Shown: positions 41,392 to 49,623 of the stretch, piece after piece
How positions within the stretch are numbered: position 1 is the first letter of the stretch
Layout: each line of letters starts with the position of its first letter
Origin: Thiobacillus denitrificans
GTDB lineage: Bacteria; Pseudomonadota; Gammaproteobacteria; Burkholderiales; Thiobacillaceae
DNA: 52,415 bases
Assembly (NCBI GenBank): GCA_002343685.1
Contig: DDRS01000010.1
Location: 1 to 52,415 of the forward strand
Reading direction: 5' to 3'
Made by a program: the position numbers and the translations under genes
Notes under the pieces: model-generated
Told to the model about the DNA's origin: nothing
The model's input: only the letters and a program-made list of their open reading frames with translations
Databases searched by the model: none

Positions 41392-41533
41392 AGGCTTGTG
41401 AAGAAACCGTAGCGAGCGCAGCCAGGTCGGGGGCGGACGGCGCGCAGCAACCGGAATGTACTTAAAGTACATGAGGATTGCGAGCACCGCCCAACCCCGA
41501 GATGGCAAGCGCAGTAGGTTTATTCACAAGCCT
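41392..41533. repeat. 142-base imperfect palindromic element
   Basis: Outer arms 41392-41408 and 41517-41533 match in 16 of 17 positions as an inverted repeat (AGGCTTGTGAA... ). Inner parts continue the symmetry imperfectly (GGTCGGGGGCGG against CCGCCCAACCCCGAG) down to a central palindrome ATGTACTTAAAGTACAT near 41456-41472. The transcript would fold into one long hairpin. It fills the space between nadK (its right end touches the nadK stop codon) and recN, and looks like a dispersed intergenic repeat family rather than a simple terminator. Confidence 0.7.
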
Positions 41534-42404
41534 AGAGCTTCTTGCCCCAGTGCAGCTTTTGCCGCAGGGTGTCGTAGTAACTGTAGGAATGCGGATGCAG
41601 TAGGGTGACCGGACGGCTGGCGCGGGTGATCCACACGTGATCGCCGCTCCTGAGGTCGAAATGATGCTGGCCGTCGAAGTGGACGCGCGCGTCGTCAGCA
41701 TAGGTCAGCGTCAGTTCGATGCGCGAATGGCTGCTGACCACGATCGGACGCGCCGACAGGGTATGCGGGCAGATCGGTACCAATGCCACGGCTTCGAGCG
41801 TCGGATGCACGATGGGACCGCCGGCCGACAGTGCATACGCGGTGGTGCCAGTCGGGCTGGTGACGACCAGGCCGTCGGCCCGCTGGCTGTAGACGAACTC
41901 GCTGTTGATGGCGATTTCCAGATCGATCAGGCGGCCCGAGCCGCCCTTGCCCACCACGACGTCGTTGAACGCCGTGGCCTCGAACACAAGTTCGCCCCCC
42001 CGGCGAACCTGCCCGTTCAGCAGGATGCGCTCCTCCGCCACATACTGGCCGCTGAGAATCTCGGCAACGGCATCGAACATGTCGTCGACCGTGATGTCGG
42101 TGAGAAAGCCCAGCCGCCCCTGGTTGATGCCGATCAACGGCGCGCCGTTCGGCGCCAGCTCGCGCGCAATCGACAGCATGGTGCCGTCGCCGCCCAGCAC
42201 CACAACGACGTCGCTTTCGGTCGCCAGGTCGTGCAGATTGCGCGTGGGGAAGTCCGTGATGCCGAAATGTTCGGCCGTCTGGCAGGCCAGCAGGGCCTCG
42301 TGCCCGCGCGTCTGAAGGAATTCCGCCAGCGCCCGAACCGAGGCCTCCATGCCCTGGTTGTCGTATTTGCCGACCAGGCCGACAGTGTGGAAAGGGATTT
42401 GCAT
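41532..42404 (-). CDS. nadK: NAD kinase
   Basis: A 290-residue enzyme that phosphorylates NAD to NADP. The N-terminal GLVGKYDNQGM is typical of the proteobacterial enzyme; the catalytic GGDGT motif (VVLGGDGTML, about residue 70), the NQGRLGFLTDI block, and the second-domain DGLVVTSPTGTTAYALSAGGPIVHP follow. The start has no clear ribosome binding site but lies just after a TATAAT box in the 42412-42515 palindrome. Divergent from hrcA. Confidence 0.96.
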   Translation of the reverse strand: MQIPFHTVGLVGKYDNQGMEASVRALAEFLQTRGHEALLACQTAEHFGITDFPTRNLHDLATESDVVVVLGGDGTMLSIARELAPNGAPLIGINQGRLGFLTDITVDDMFDAVAEILSGQYVAEERILLNGQVRRGGELVFEATAFNDVVVGKGGSGRLIDLEIAINSEFVYSQRADGLVVTSPTGTTAYALSAGGPIVHPTLEAVALVPICPHTLSARPIVVSSHSRIELTLTYADDARVHFDGQHHFDLRSGDHVWITRASRPVTLLHPHSYSYYDTLRQKLHWGKKL

Positions 42405-42411
42405 GAGGGGC

Positions 42412-42515
42412 GATTATATAGGGGAGTGGTGAACGGTAAGCAGTGAGTGGCCAGCGGAAGGGCAAAGGCCTGTTCCCTTCACCGCTCACCGCTTCCCGCT
42501 CACCCCTATATAATC
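42412..42515. promoter_or_regulatory. mirror-image divergent promoter palindrome (nadK/hrcA)
   Basis: Perfect 13-base arms GATTATATAGGGG (42412-42424) and its complement (42503-42515) bound an interior of short GGTGAGC-like repeats in opposite orientation on each side. Each arm contains an outward-facing TATAAT, at 42509-42514 for hrcA and 42413-42418 for nadK, each ending about 6-8 bases before the start codon. Such spacing would give leaderless or near-leaderless transcripts. No CIRCE element (TTAGCACTC-N9-GAGTGCTAA) is present. Confidence 0.5.
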
Positions 42516-42520
42516 AACTC

Positions 42521-43537
42521 ATGCTCAACGACCGCGCCCGTATCCTGCTGAAAACCCTGGTGGAACGCTATATCAGCGAAGGGGAACCCGTCGGCTCGCG
42601 CACTCTGTCGAAACATGCCGGGCTGGACCTGTCGCCCGCCAGCATCCGCAACATCATGGCCGACCTCGAAGAGATGGGTTTCGTCGCCAGCCCGCACACC
42701 TCGGCCGGACGCATTCCGACGCCGCGCGGCTACCGCTTCTTCGTCGATACCCTGCTGACCGTGCGCCCCCTGGCGCAAGTCGAGGTCAACCAGCTCGAGC
42801 ACAGCCTGACGGCATCCGACCCGCAGCGGTTGATGACCGCGGCATCCACCCTGCTGTCCGATCTCAGCCGGTTTGCCGGGCTGGTGATGACGCCGCGCCG
42901 CAGCCCGGCCTTCCGTCAGATCGAATTTCTCAGCCTGTCGGAAAAACGCATCCTGCTCATCATCGTCACCATGGAAGGCGAGGTCGAAAACCGCGTCATC
43001 GTCACCGAGCAGCCCTACAGCGCGTCGGCGCTCACCGAGGCGGCCAACTACTTCAACCAGAATTTCGCCGGCCACAGCTTCGACCAGGTGCGCAGCAAGC
43101 TGCGCGACGAACTCGGTCGCATGCGCGACGACATCACCCGGCTGATGGCGGCGGCAGTGGACGCCGGCAGCCAGGCGCACGACGCCAGCCAGGACAACGT
43201 GGTGGTGTCCGGCAGCCGCAAGCTGCTCGACGTCCAGGACCTCTCCAGCAACATGGGCAGCCTGCGCCGCCTGTTCGACGCCTTCGAGAAGAAGACCGGC
43301 CTGCTGCAACTGCTCGACCAGTCGCGTACCGCCGCCGGCGTGCAGATTTTCATCGGCGGCGAGTCCGAACTGCTGCCGCTCGACGAATGCAGCCTGGTCA
43401 CCGCGCCCTACTCGGTCGACGGCCAGGTGGTCGGCACGCTCGGCGTCGTCGGCCCCACCCGCATGGCCTACGAGCGCGTGGTGCCGATCGTCGACGTCAC
43501 CGCCAAACTGCTGTCCAGCGCGCTATCCCATCACTGA
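42521..43537 (+). CDS. hrcA: heat-inducible transcription repressor HrcA
   Basis: A 338-residue repressor. The winged-helix region opens MLNDRARILLKTLVERYISEGEPVGSRTLSKHAGLDLSPASIRNIM-like, followed by HTSAGRIPTPRGYRFFVD and the GAF-like core ending VIFIGGE-type (IFIGGESELLPL) and CSLVTAPYS. HrcA represses groESL/dnaK operons through CIRCE; none of these chaperone genes is in the window. The start at 42521 is set by the family N-terminus; the frame upstream runs through the palindrome. The stop overlaps the hemH start by one base. Confidence 0.94.
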   Translation: MLNDRARILLKTLVERYISEGEPVGSRTLSKHAGLDLSPASIRNIMADLEEMGFVASPHTSAGRIPTPRGYRFFVDTLLTVRPLAQVEVNQLEHSLTASDPQRLMTAASTLLSDLSRFAGLVMTPRRSPAFRQIEFLSLSEKRILLIIVTMEGEVENRVIVTEQPYSASALTEAANYFNQNFAGHSFDQVRSKLRDELGRMRDDITRLMAAAVDAGSQAHDASQDNVVVSGSRKLLDVQDLSSNMGSLRRLFDAFEKKTGLLQLLDQSRTAAGVQIFIGGESELLPLDECSLVTAPYSVDGQVVGTLGVVGPTRMAYERVVPIVDVTAKLLSSALSHH

Positions 43538-44640
43538 TGCCCTATCTCAAAGAGCCCGAGTCTCCCCACGGCCAGCCGTGCAAAACCGGTATCCTGCTGG
43601 TCAACCTCGGCACCCCCGACGCGCCGACGCCCAAGGCGCTGCGCACCTACCTCAAGGAATTCCTGTCCGACCCGCGAGTAGTGGAGATTCCGCGCCCCGT
43701 GTGGTGGCTGATTCTAAACGGCATCATCCTCAACACCCGGCCTAAAAAATCCGCCGCGAAATACGCCGCGATCTGGACATCCGACGGTTCGCCCCTGAAG
43801 GTCCATACCGAGAAACAGGCCAAGCTGCTCAAAGGCTGGCTGGGCGAGCGGATCGCCAGCCCGTTCATGGTCGACTACGCCATGCGTTACGGCCAGCCGT
43901 CGATTCCCGACACGCTGGCACGGATGAAAGCCGCCGGCTGCGACCGTATCCTCATCCTGCCGGCCTACCCGCAATACGCCGCTTCCAGCACCGCCACCGC
44001 ATTCGACGCCGCGTTCACCTGGCTGCAGAAAGTCCGCACCCAGCCGGCCCTGCGCACGCTCAAGCACTACCACGACCACCCCGCCTACATCCACGCGCTG
44101 GCCGCCAACATCCGCGACTACTGGCAGATGCACGGTCGCCCCGACCTGCTGCTGCTGAGCTTTCACGGCGTGCCGCGCTATACGCTGGAGAAGGGCGACC
44201 CCTATCACTGCGAATGCCAGAAGACCGGCCGCCTGCTGACCGAAGCGCTCGGACTCGATCCGAAGCAGGTTCGCCTCACCTTCCAGTCGCGCTTCGGCCG
44301 CGCCGAATGGATCAAGCCCTACACCGACAAGACGCTCGACGAGCTCGGCCGCGCCGGCACGCGGCGTGTCGACGTGGTCGCGCCCGGCTTCACCGCCGAT
44401 TGCCTGGAAACCCTCGAAGAACTGGCGATGGAAGGCCGCGCCACGTTTCTCGCGGCGGGTGGCAAGGAATTCCACTACATCCCGGCGCTCAACGAACATC
44501 CGCAATGGATCGACGCGCTCGGCCGCATCGCACTGGAAAACCTCGGCGGCTGGGCCGCTGACACCTGGGACCGCGATGCCGACGAGCAGGCGCGCCAGGC
44601 CAGCAAGAACCGCGCGCTGGCCATGGGCGCACGCAGTTGA
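43537..44640 (+). CDS. hemH: ferrochelatase
   Basis: A 367-residue enzyme inserting iron into protoporphyrin IX, the last step of protohaem synthesis. GILLVNLGTPDAP opens the family core; the metal-handling histidine is in LLSFHGVPRY, followed by DPYHCECQKTG and the FQSRFGRAEWIKPYT block, and VVAPGFTADCLETLEE holds the catalytic glutamate. The start overlaps the hrcA stop (TGATG). A terminator follows. Confidence 0.95.
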   Translation: MPYLKEPESPHGQPCKTGILLVNLGTPDAPTPKALRTYLKEFLSDPRVVEIPRPVWWLILNGIILNTRPKKSAAKYAAIWTSDGSPLKVHTEKQAKLLKGWLGERIASPFMVDYAMRYGQPSIPDTLARMKAAGCDRILILPAYPQYAASSTATAFDAAFTWLQKVRTQPALRTLKHYHDHPAYIHALAANIRDYWQMHGRPDLLLLSFHGVPRYTLEKGDPYHCECQKTGRLLTEALGLDPKQVRLTFQSRFGRAEWIKPYTDKTLDELGRAGTRRVDVVAPGFTADCLETLEELAMEGRATFLAAGGKEFHYIPALNEHPQWIDALGRIALENLGGWAADTWDRDADEQARQASKNRALAMGARS

Positions 44641-44663
44641 AGTCCTGCCCTGCCGCATAATCG

Positions 44664-44689
44664 AAAACGGAGCCTTGGCTCCGTTTTTT
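44664..44689 (+). terminator. intrinsic terminator after hemH
   Basis: A 10-bp stem (44664-44673 with 44678-44687), four-base loop and a run of six T (44684-44689), 24 bases past the hemH stop. It ends the hrcA-hemH transcript. Confidence 0.9.
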
Positions 44690-44822
44690 ATTTCGGCCCG
44701 ATGGGCTCCTGCTTTATCCCGGCCTACGTTGCCCGAAATCCAATGACACAGGTTGTCGCCGGGCGATTTGATGACTACGTTTAGATCATCGAGACAGATA
44801 CTTCTAGTGCAGGAGAACGGGC

Positions 44823-45134
44823 ATGACTGAAACACCCAAAATGAATCATCTGATCCAGCAGCATATCCTCGAGCACGAAATGCGCCTGAAACATGTGGAT
44901 ACCCTGCTCGAACGCGCCCAGCATGGGATCGCCAAAACGGGGAACAACGACGTGGCGACGCAATTGGCCAGCGCAAAGGCGGAGCGCGACAAGCTCTCCA
45001 GCCAGGTCGAGGCATACAAGCAACGGCCCGTGGGGCAATGGTCCGAAGCCGAATTCGAGAACAAGGGCCCCATGATCGTCTGGGATACCCTGGCCCAGCA
45101 ACTGGAAAAACTCGTCGAACGCATGGAACGCTAG
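44823..45134 (+). CDS. hypothetical coiled-coil-like protein
   Basis: A 103-residue hydrophilic, helix-rich protein (MTETPKMNHLIQQHILEHEMRLKHVDTLLER, then SAKAERDKLSSQVEAYKQRP). Heptad-like leucine spacing and the absence of membrane segments suggest a small coiled-coil. An AGGAG ribosome binding site sits about nine bases before the ATG. It is a single gene between two terminators. I do not recognise a family. Confidence 0.65.
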   Translation: MTETPKMNHLIQQHILEHEMRLKHVDTLLERAQHGIAKTGNNDVATQLASAKAERDKLSSQVEAYKQRPVGQWSEAEFENKGPMIVWDTLAQQLEKLVERMER

Positions 45135-45192
45135 GCCAGGGGCATGCCACACCGACCGGGCGCCATGTGCGGCGCATGGAAACGATACAGAT

Positions 45193-45212
45193 AAAACGGG
45201 GGGTTCCGTTTT
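45193..45212. terminator. likely bidirectional terminator
   Basis: A 7-bp stem AAAACGG / CCGTTTT around a six-base loop lies between the stops of the convergent coiled-coil gene and yjdM. The four T at each outgoing side could serve both. Confidence 0.55.
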
Positions 45213-45238
45213 CCCGGTCACGCCAGGCAGGAGAGTGC

Positions 45239-45577
45239 CTAGGCCTTCTTCACGAATTCCGACTTCAGCTGCATCGCCCCGATGCCATCGATCTTGCAGT
45301 CGATGTCGTGGTCGCCTTCGACGAGGCGGATGTTCTTCACCTTGGTCCCCACCTTGACGACCAGCGACGAGCCTTTCACCTTCAGGTCCTTGATCACCGT
45401 CACCGTGTCGCCGTCCGCCAGCACATTGCCGTTGGCATCGCGCACGATCTTTGCCTCGTCGGCCGCTGTTGACGCATCCTTGCCCCATTCATGCGCGCAT
45501 TCCGGGCACACGTACTGGGTGCCATCCTCGTACGTGAATTCGGAGCCGCACTGGGGACACTTGGGCAAACCACTCAT
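45239..45577 (-). CDS. yjdM: zinc-ribbon protein YjdM (PhnA family)
   Basis: A 112-residue protein. The N-terminal zinc ribbon CPQCGSEFTYEDG ... CPECAHEW is followed by the PhnA/YjdM domain: DANGNVLADGDTVTVIKDLKVKGSSLVVKVGTKVKNIRLVEGDHDIDCKIDG-type sequence. Once called alkylphosphonate uptake protein PhnA, but unrelated to phosphonoacetate hydrolase; its role is uncertain. Full length for the family. Confidence 0.93.
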   Translation of the reverse strand: MSGLPKCPQCGSEFTYEDGTQYVCPECAHEWGKDASTAADEAKIVRDANGNVLADGDTVTVIKDLKVKGSSLVVKVGTKVKNIRLVEGDHDIDCKIDGIGAMQLKSEFVKKA

Positions 45578-45655
45578 GCTTCTCGCCCTTTCGGAGTTGC
45601 ATTGCTGTCAATCACATCCATTCGGTTTTCCTCGAAATTTCAATTGGTCGGCATT

Positions 45656-45898
45656 TCACGCGGTTTTATCCGTATCCGGCGCGTCGTTCCAGATGTCATA
45701 AGGCCCTTTCGGCCGCGGAACCAGCGTCAGCAACAAGGAGAGATCGGAATACACGTCCGCCGGGAATCCCTGGCGACCGCCCCGGCTGTCCACCAGTAAG
45801 GCTTGCAGTTGATCGAAACAGGTGGGCGATCCCCAGAACGCGACGATCTCGGGGATCAGGCGAGGAAACTGTTCTTCCAGCGGGCTCAGCTCGGACAT
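45656..45898 (-). CDS. small hypothetical protein
   Basis: An 80-residue soluble protein (MSELSPLEEQFPRLIPEIVAF) ending in PKGPYDIWNDAPDTDKTA. The ATG at 45898 has AAAGGGAG about eight bases upstream and is preferred over earlier in-frame ATGs. The pattern LIPEIVAFWGSPTCFDQLQALLVDSRGGRQGFP suggests a small helical protein. It lies between folA and yjdM on the same strand. Family not recognised. Confidence 0.6.
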   Translation of the reverse strand: MSELSPLEEQFPRLIPEIVAFWGSPTCFDQLQALLVDSRGGRQGFPADVYSDLSLLLTLVPRPKGPYDIWNDAPDTDKTA

Positions 45899-45973
45899 GG
45901 CGTGCTCCCTTTCCATTGATGCAACGTTCACTGCATGACACGGGACGGCCTGAGCAGGGTGAAGTACTTCCGC

Positions 45974-46477
45974 TCACCCTCGCTCGTACACCACAAAATC
46001 AAACCGCAGCGTGTCACCCTTCCCGCCCGTGTGCGACTCACGGGAGATCTCCCTGAACGCGCTGCGGTCGTAGTCGGGAAACCAGGCGTCACCCTGCGCG
46101 TCGACATCCACTTCGGTCAGATACAAACGGTCGGCCAGCGGTATGACCTGGGCATAGAGTTCGGCGCCGCCGATGAAGAAGACTTCGTCAGTGTCCTCGC
46201 ACAGCGCAATCGCGGCAGGAATGGAGTCGGCGACGAGGCAGCCATCCCTGCGGTAGTCGACATTGCGGGTGATGACGATGTTGGTGCGCCCGGGCAGCGG
46301 GCGACCGAGCGACTCGAAGGTCTTGCGGCCCATGAGGATGGGATGGTTGAGCGTCAAGGCCTTGAAGTGCGCAAGGTCCTCCGGAAGCCGCCAGGGCAGG
46401 CGATTCTCGATGCCGATGACGCGGTTTTTGGCAAGCGCGGCGATGACGCTGACGCGTGGCGCATTCATAGTGCTCAT
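45974..46477 (-). CDS. folA: dihydrofolate reductase
   Basis: A 167-residue enzyme reducing dihydrofolate to tetrahydrofolate with NADPH. Family marks: VIAALAKNRVIGIENRLPWRLPEDLAHFK (active-site acidic residue in LPEDLAHFK), ILMGRKTFESLGRPLPGRTNIVITR and FFIGGAELYAQ. The ATG at 46477 overlaps the thyA stop (ATGA); a second ATG lies three codons later. Coupled to thyA, whose reaction produces dihydrofolate. Confidence 0.95.
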   Translation of the reverse strand: MSTMNAPRVSVIAALAKNRVIGIENRLPWRLPEDLAHFKALTLNHPILMGRKTFESLGRPLPGRTNIVITRNVDYRRDGCLVADSIPAAIALCEDTDEVFFIGGAELYAQVIPLADRLYLTEVDVDAQGDAWFPDYDRSAFREISRESHTGGKGDTLRFDFVVYERG

Positions 46478-47268
46478 ACCGCCACCGGAGCCTTGATCGC
46501 CGGATGCGGGTCGTAGCCGGCGAGCGTGAAATCCTCGAAGCGGAATGAAAAAATGTCCTTCACGCCCGGATTCAGCATCATGGTCGGCAACTGGCGCGGT
46601 TCGCGACTCAACTGCTCGCGCGCCTGGTCGAGATGATTGAGGTACAGATGCGCGTCGCCTAGCGTGTGGACGAAGTCGCCGAGTCCCAGTCCTGTCACCT
46701 GCGCCATCATCATGGTCAGCAGCGCGTAACTGGCAATGTTGAACGGCACGCCGAGGAAGATGTCGGCGCTGCGCTGGTATAGCTGACAACTCAGCTTGCC
46801 GTCGGCGACGTAGAACTGGAAGAAAGCGTGGCACGGCGCCAGCGCCATCTTGTCGAGGTCGGCAACGTTCCACGCCGAGACGATGATGCGGCGCGAGTCG
46901 GGGTTGGTCTTGAGCGTCTTCACCACTTCGCTGATCTGGTCGATGGTGCCGCCGTCGGGCCTGGGCCAGCTGCGCCATTGGTGGCCATACACCGGACCGA
47001 GGTTGCCGTTTTCGTCTGCCCATTCGTCCCAGATCGAAACGCCGTTTTCCTTCAGGTAGCGGATGTTGGTGTCGCCCTGCAGGAACCACAGCAGTTCGTG
47101 GATGATGGAGCGCAGGTGGCATTTCTTGGTGGTGACGAGCGGGAAACCTGCGGCGAGGTCGTAGCGCATCTGCCAGCCGAACACCGAGAGGGTGCCGGTG
47201 CCGGTACGGTCGTCTTTTCGGGTGCCGTGCTCGAGCACGTGGCGCATCAGGTCGAGATAGGGTTTCAT
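46474..47268 (-). CDS. thyA: thymidylate synthase
   Basis: A 264-residue enzyme converting dUMP to dTMP with methylene-tetrahydrofolate. The catalytic cysteine is in LAPCHAFFQFYV; SCQLYQRSADIFLGVPFNIASYALL and the early RKDDRTGTGTLSVFG motif (phosphate-binding arginine) are present. Same length as the E. coli enzyme. Thirteen bases separate it from the metallopeptidase gene upstream, so it may be read from the aat-bpt operon as well. Confidence 0.97.
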   Translation of the reverse strand: MKPYLDLMRHVLEHGTRKDDRTGTGTLSVFGWQMRYDLAAGFPLVTTKKCHLRSIIHELLWFLQGDTNIRYLKENGVSIWDEWADENGNLGPVYGHQWRSWPRPDGGTIDQISEVVKTLKTNPDSRRIIVSAWNVADLDKMALAPCHAFFQFYVADGKLSCQLYQRSADIFLGVPFNIASYALLTMMMAQVTGLGLGDFVHTLGDAHLYLNHLDQAREQLSREPRQLPTMMLNPGVKDIFSFRFEDFTLAGYDPHPAIKAPVAV

Positions 47269-47280
47269 CGTGAAGTGAAT

Positions 47281-48120
47281 TTAAGGTTGTGCGGGTGCGG
47301 CCTGGATTTGCCCATTATCGTTGAATACGGTGTTGCCCTGAACGCCATCGTAAAAGCCGGCCAGCCGAGTGGCGGGCGACTGGCCATAGATGTCCCAGAA
47401 GGCGATCTCGAAATCGGCATTGGCCTGTACCGCAAGGGCCAGCTGGCGAAAACGCGTCTCGTCCTGCGCCTTGAGCCAGCCGACCAACAGCATGGACTCG
47501 CGGTAGAACTCGAAAATATTGAGACCGAACGCGCCTGCGCGGTGACGCAGATCGGGGGTATCGCGCGCGATAAGATCGACCCGCCGGCCGGCGCGGATCG
47601 CGGCATACGCCTGTGCGTCGGTAGCATATTCGGCGCCGCCGCCATCCGCCGTCAGCGAAGCCCAACCCTCGTGGAACCACACCGGCAGGGTACTGTTGTA
47701 GTGGCCGATGCGCTGGCCCAGGTGAAGGTGTGCCAGTTCGTGCGTCAGCAGCCCGGGCAGGCGGGCGCTTTCGCGGCCATTCAAATTCGGCGACAGGATC
47801 AGGCGGTTGTCCGGGATGACCGCGGCGGACAGCCGCGGGGTATACACATAGCGGTTGAAGCAATCCTCGCTGCCGCAGACGTACACGCGCGGCGGATGGA
47901 GAAACGGCAGGTAGTGCGCCGCTTCGACTTTGGCAATGGCGGCCGGCAGCGCCGCCGACACGCGCTCGCCGTAGGCCTCGTAGCCTGGCTCGACCCAGAC
48001 GCGAGCATCGTCCGCCAACGGGTAGAAGCCGTCGATCGGCTGCAGGGCGCGCGGATTGCTCGCGGTGAGCGCACAGCCCTGCATGGTCGCCAGCAGCATG
48101 GCGACCAGGAGCCATTTCAT
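47281..48120 (-). CDS. lipoprotein with gluzincin metallopeptidase motif
   Basis: A 279-residue putative lipoprotein: MKWLLVAMLLATMQGC, lipid cysteine at residue 16. The mature protein contains the zinc peptidase motif HELAH (127-131) and a downstream HEGWASL whose Glu151 lies 20 residues after the second histidine, the spacing of gluzincins. It is therefore probably a membrane-anchored periplasmic zinc peptidase; substrate unknown. The ATG overlaps the bpt stop by the ATGA arrangement, making it the third gene of aat-bpt-peptidase, and thyA follows 12 bases after it. Confidence 0.78.
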   Translation of the reverse strand: MKWLLVAMLLATMQGCALTASNPRALQPIDGFYPLADDARVWVEPGYEAYGERVSAALPAAIAKVEAAHYLPFLHPPRVYVCGSEDCFNRYVYTPRLSAAVIPDNRLILSPNLNGRESARLPGLLTHELAHLHLGQRIGHYNSTLPVWFHEGWASLTADGGGAEYATDAQAYAAIRAGRRVDLIARDTPDLRHRAGAFGLNIFEFYRESMLLVGWLKAQDETRFRQLALAVQANADFEIAFWDIYGQSPATRLAGFYDGVQGNTVFNDNGQIQAAPAQP

Positions 48121-48839
48121 GCGTCGAGAACCTGCCAGCGGCCGTCGACCAACCCCTCCAGCGGCGGGTACTGTTTCTTGTAGGCCATCTTGCGGCTCTG
48201 GTCGATCCAGTAGCCCAGATAGAGGTAAGGCAGGCCCAGCCGTTTGGCCAGTTCGATCTGCCACAGAACGCCGTAGACGCCGAGGCTTTGCTGTTCGCGC
48301 GCAGGATCGAAGAAAGTGTAGACGGCGGAAATGCCATCGTCGATCTGGTCGATCACCGAGATCATCACCAGTTCGTCCCCGTCGCGGAATTCGACCATCA
48401 CGGTATCGACATTGGACGACAGCAGGAACTGCGTGTACTGGTCGGGGCCGTCGCGATCCATGCCGCCGCCGGCATGGCGGCTGCCGAGATAGGTGCGGTA
48501 GAGCGCGTAGTGTTCTTCCTTGAAGTCGAGCGGCAGGAAGCGCGCAGCCAGGTGCCGGTTGCGCTTGTGGCAACGGCGCTGGGTGCGGTTGGGCACGAAG
48601 CCGGCCACGTCGACGCGCACCGGCACGCAGGCATGGCACTGCTCGCAGTGCGGGCGGTAGGTGAACTGGCCGCTACGACGAAAGCCGGCGCGGATCAGGG
48701 CACTGTAGGCCTGGTGATCGATCAGGTGGGTGGGCGTAGCCACCTGCGAGCGCGCACGCCGATCCGGCAGGTAGCTGCAGTCGTATTGCGCGGTCAGATA
48801 AAACTGGATGCGCTGGAAAGGCGGTTCAGTCGGGTGCAT
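48117..48839 (-). CDS. bpt: aspartate/glutamate leucyltransferase (Bpt)
   Basis: A 240-residue aminoacyl-tRNA protein transferase that adds Leu to N-terminal Asp or Glu, creating a ClpS/ClpAP degradation signal. Related to eukaryotic arginyltransferase. The N-terminal cysteine-rich part has YDCSYLPDRRARS and YRPHCEQCHACVPVRV; the GNAT-like C-terminal half has LGSRHAGGGMDRD, YTFFDP and the YLGYWIDQSRKMAYKKQY block. It overlaps aat upstream by 14 bases. Confidence 0.93.
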   Translation of the reverse strand: MHPTEPPFQRIQFYLTAQYDCSYLPDRRARSQVATPTHLIDHQAYSALIRAGFRRSGQFTYRPHCEQCHACVPVRVDVAGFVPNRTQRRCHKRNRHLAARFLPLDFKEEHYALYRTYLGSRHAGGGMDRDGPDQYTQFLLSSNVDTVMVEFRDGDELVMISVIDQIDDGISAVYTFFDPAREQQSLGVYGVLWQIELAKRLGLPYLYLGYWIDQSRKMAYKKQYPPLEGLVDGRWQVLDA

Positions 48840-49518
48840 TCAACGTCCAGGGGCCAGGCTGATGTGGCAAGTTTACCAATTCCGCCAGCCTTGCCGTGAA
48901 CGCCATTCGCGGCACCGTGCGCGCACCGAGGCTGGCGAGATGCGCGGTTTCCATCTGGCAGTCGATCAGACCGAAATCCCATTGCTGCAGCTGGCGCGCA
49001 AGACGGACCAGCGCGATCTTGGAGGCATCGGGTTCGCGGCTGAACATCGATTCGCCGTAGAACATCCGGCCGATCGCCACACCGTAGAGTCCGCCGACCA
49101 GTCGGCCGTCACGCCAGGTTTCCACCGCATGCGCATAGCCGGCATCGAACAGGCGGGTATAGGCCGCGATCATCGCCGGCGAGATCCAGGTGCCGCCGGC
49201 CCCTTCGCGGGGTTCGGCGCACGCCCGCATCACGTCCGCAAACGCGGTGTCGACGCGCACCTCAAAGCCGCCATTGCGGATGCGCTTGGCTAGGGAGCGG
49301 GTCACGCGGATCTCGCCCGGCACCAGCACCATGCGCGGATCGGGGCTCCACCACAGGATAGGCTCACCGGGGTTGAACCAGGGGAAGATGCCGTGGCGAT
49401 AGGCATCCAGCAGGCGTTCTACCGACAGATCGCCACCCATCGCCAGCAGGCCATTGGGCTCGCGAAGCGCGGTCTCGACCGGCGGGAAACTTGTGGCATT
49501 TTGGAGACGTTCGCTCAT
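48826..49518 (-). CDS. aat: leucyl/phenylalanyl-tRNA-protein transferase
   Basis: A 230-residue enzyme that adds Leu or Phe to N-terminal Lys or Arg, the other branch of the bacterial N-end rule. Family marks: LLAMGGDLSVERLLDAYRHGIFPWFNPGEPILWWSPDPRMVL-type N-terminal region, then GTWISPAMIAAYTRL, HAVETWRDGRLVGGLYGVAIGRMFYGESMFSR and DCQMETAHLASLGA. Promoter-proximal gene of the leftward operon. Confidence 0.96.
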   Translation of the reverse strand: MSERLQNATSFPPVETALREPNGLLAMGGDLSVERLLDAYRHGIFPWFNPGEPILWWSPDPRMVLVPGEIRVTRSLAKRIRNGGFEVRVDTAFADVMRACAEPREGAGGTWISPAMIAAYTRLFDAGYAHAVETWRDGRLVGGLYGVAIGRMFYGESMFSREPDASKIALVRLARQLQQWDFGLIDCQMETAHLASLGARTVPRMAFTARLAELVNLPHQPGPWTLNAPD

Positions 49519-49623
49519 GACGCCATGGTAGCGGATTCATTTTTGGCTTGCGTCCGCATTTTTTCTTAATTACGATATGCATGTCTTGTTTATATCTTTG
49601 TCTTTTTAAGAGGAGTCGCGAAC

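Noticed and set aside
41392..41533. interpretation of the recN-nadK palindrome as a simple intrinsic terminator
   Set aside because: There is no T tract next to the stem and the element is far longer than a terminator.
42412..42530. CIRCE element upstream of hrcA
   Set aside because: The inverted repeat present has arms GATTATATAGGGG and does not match TTAGCACTC-N9-GAGTGCTAA.
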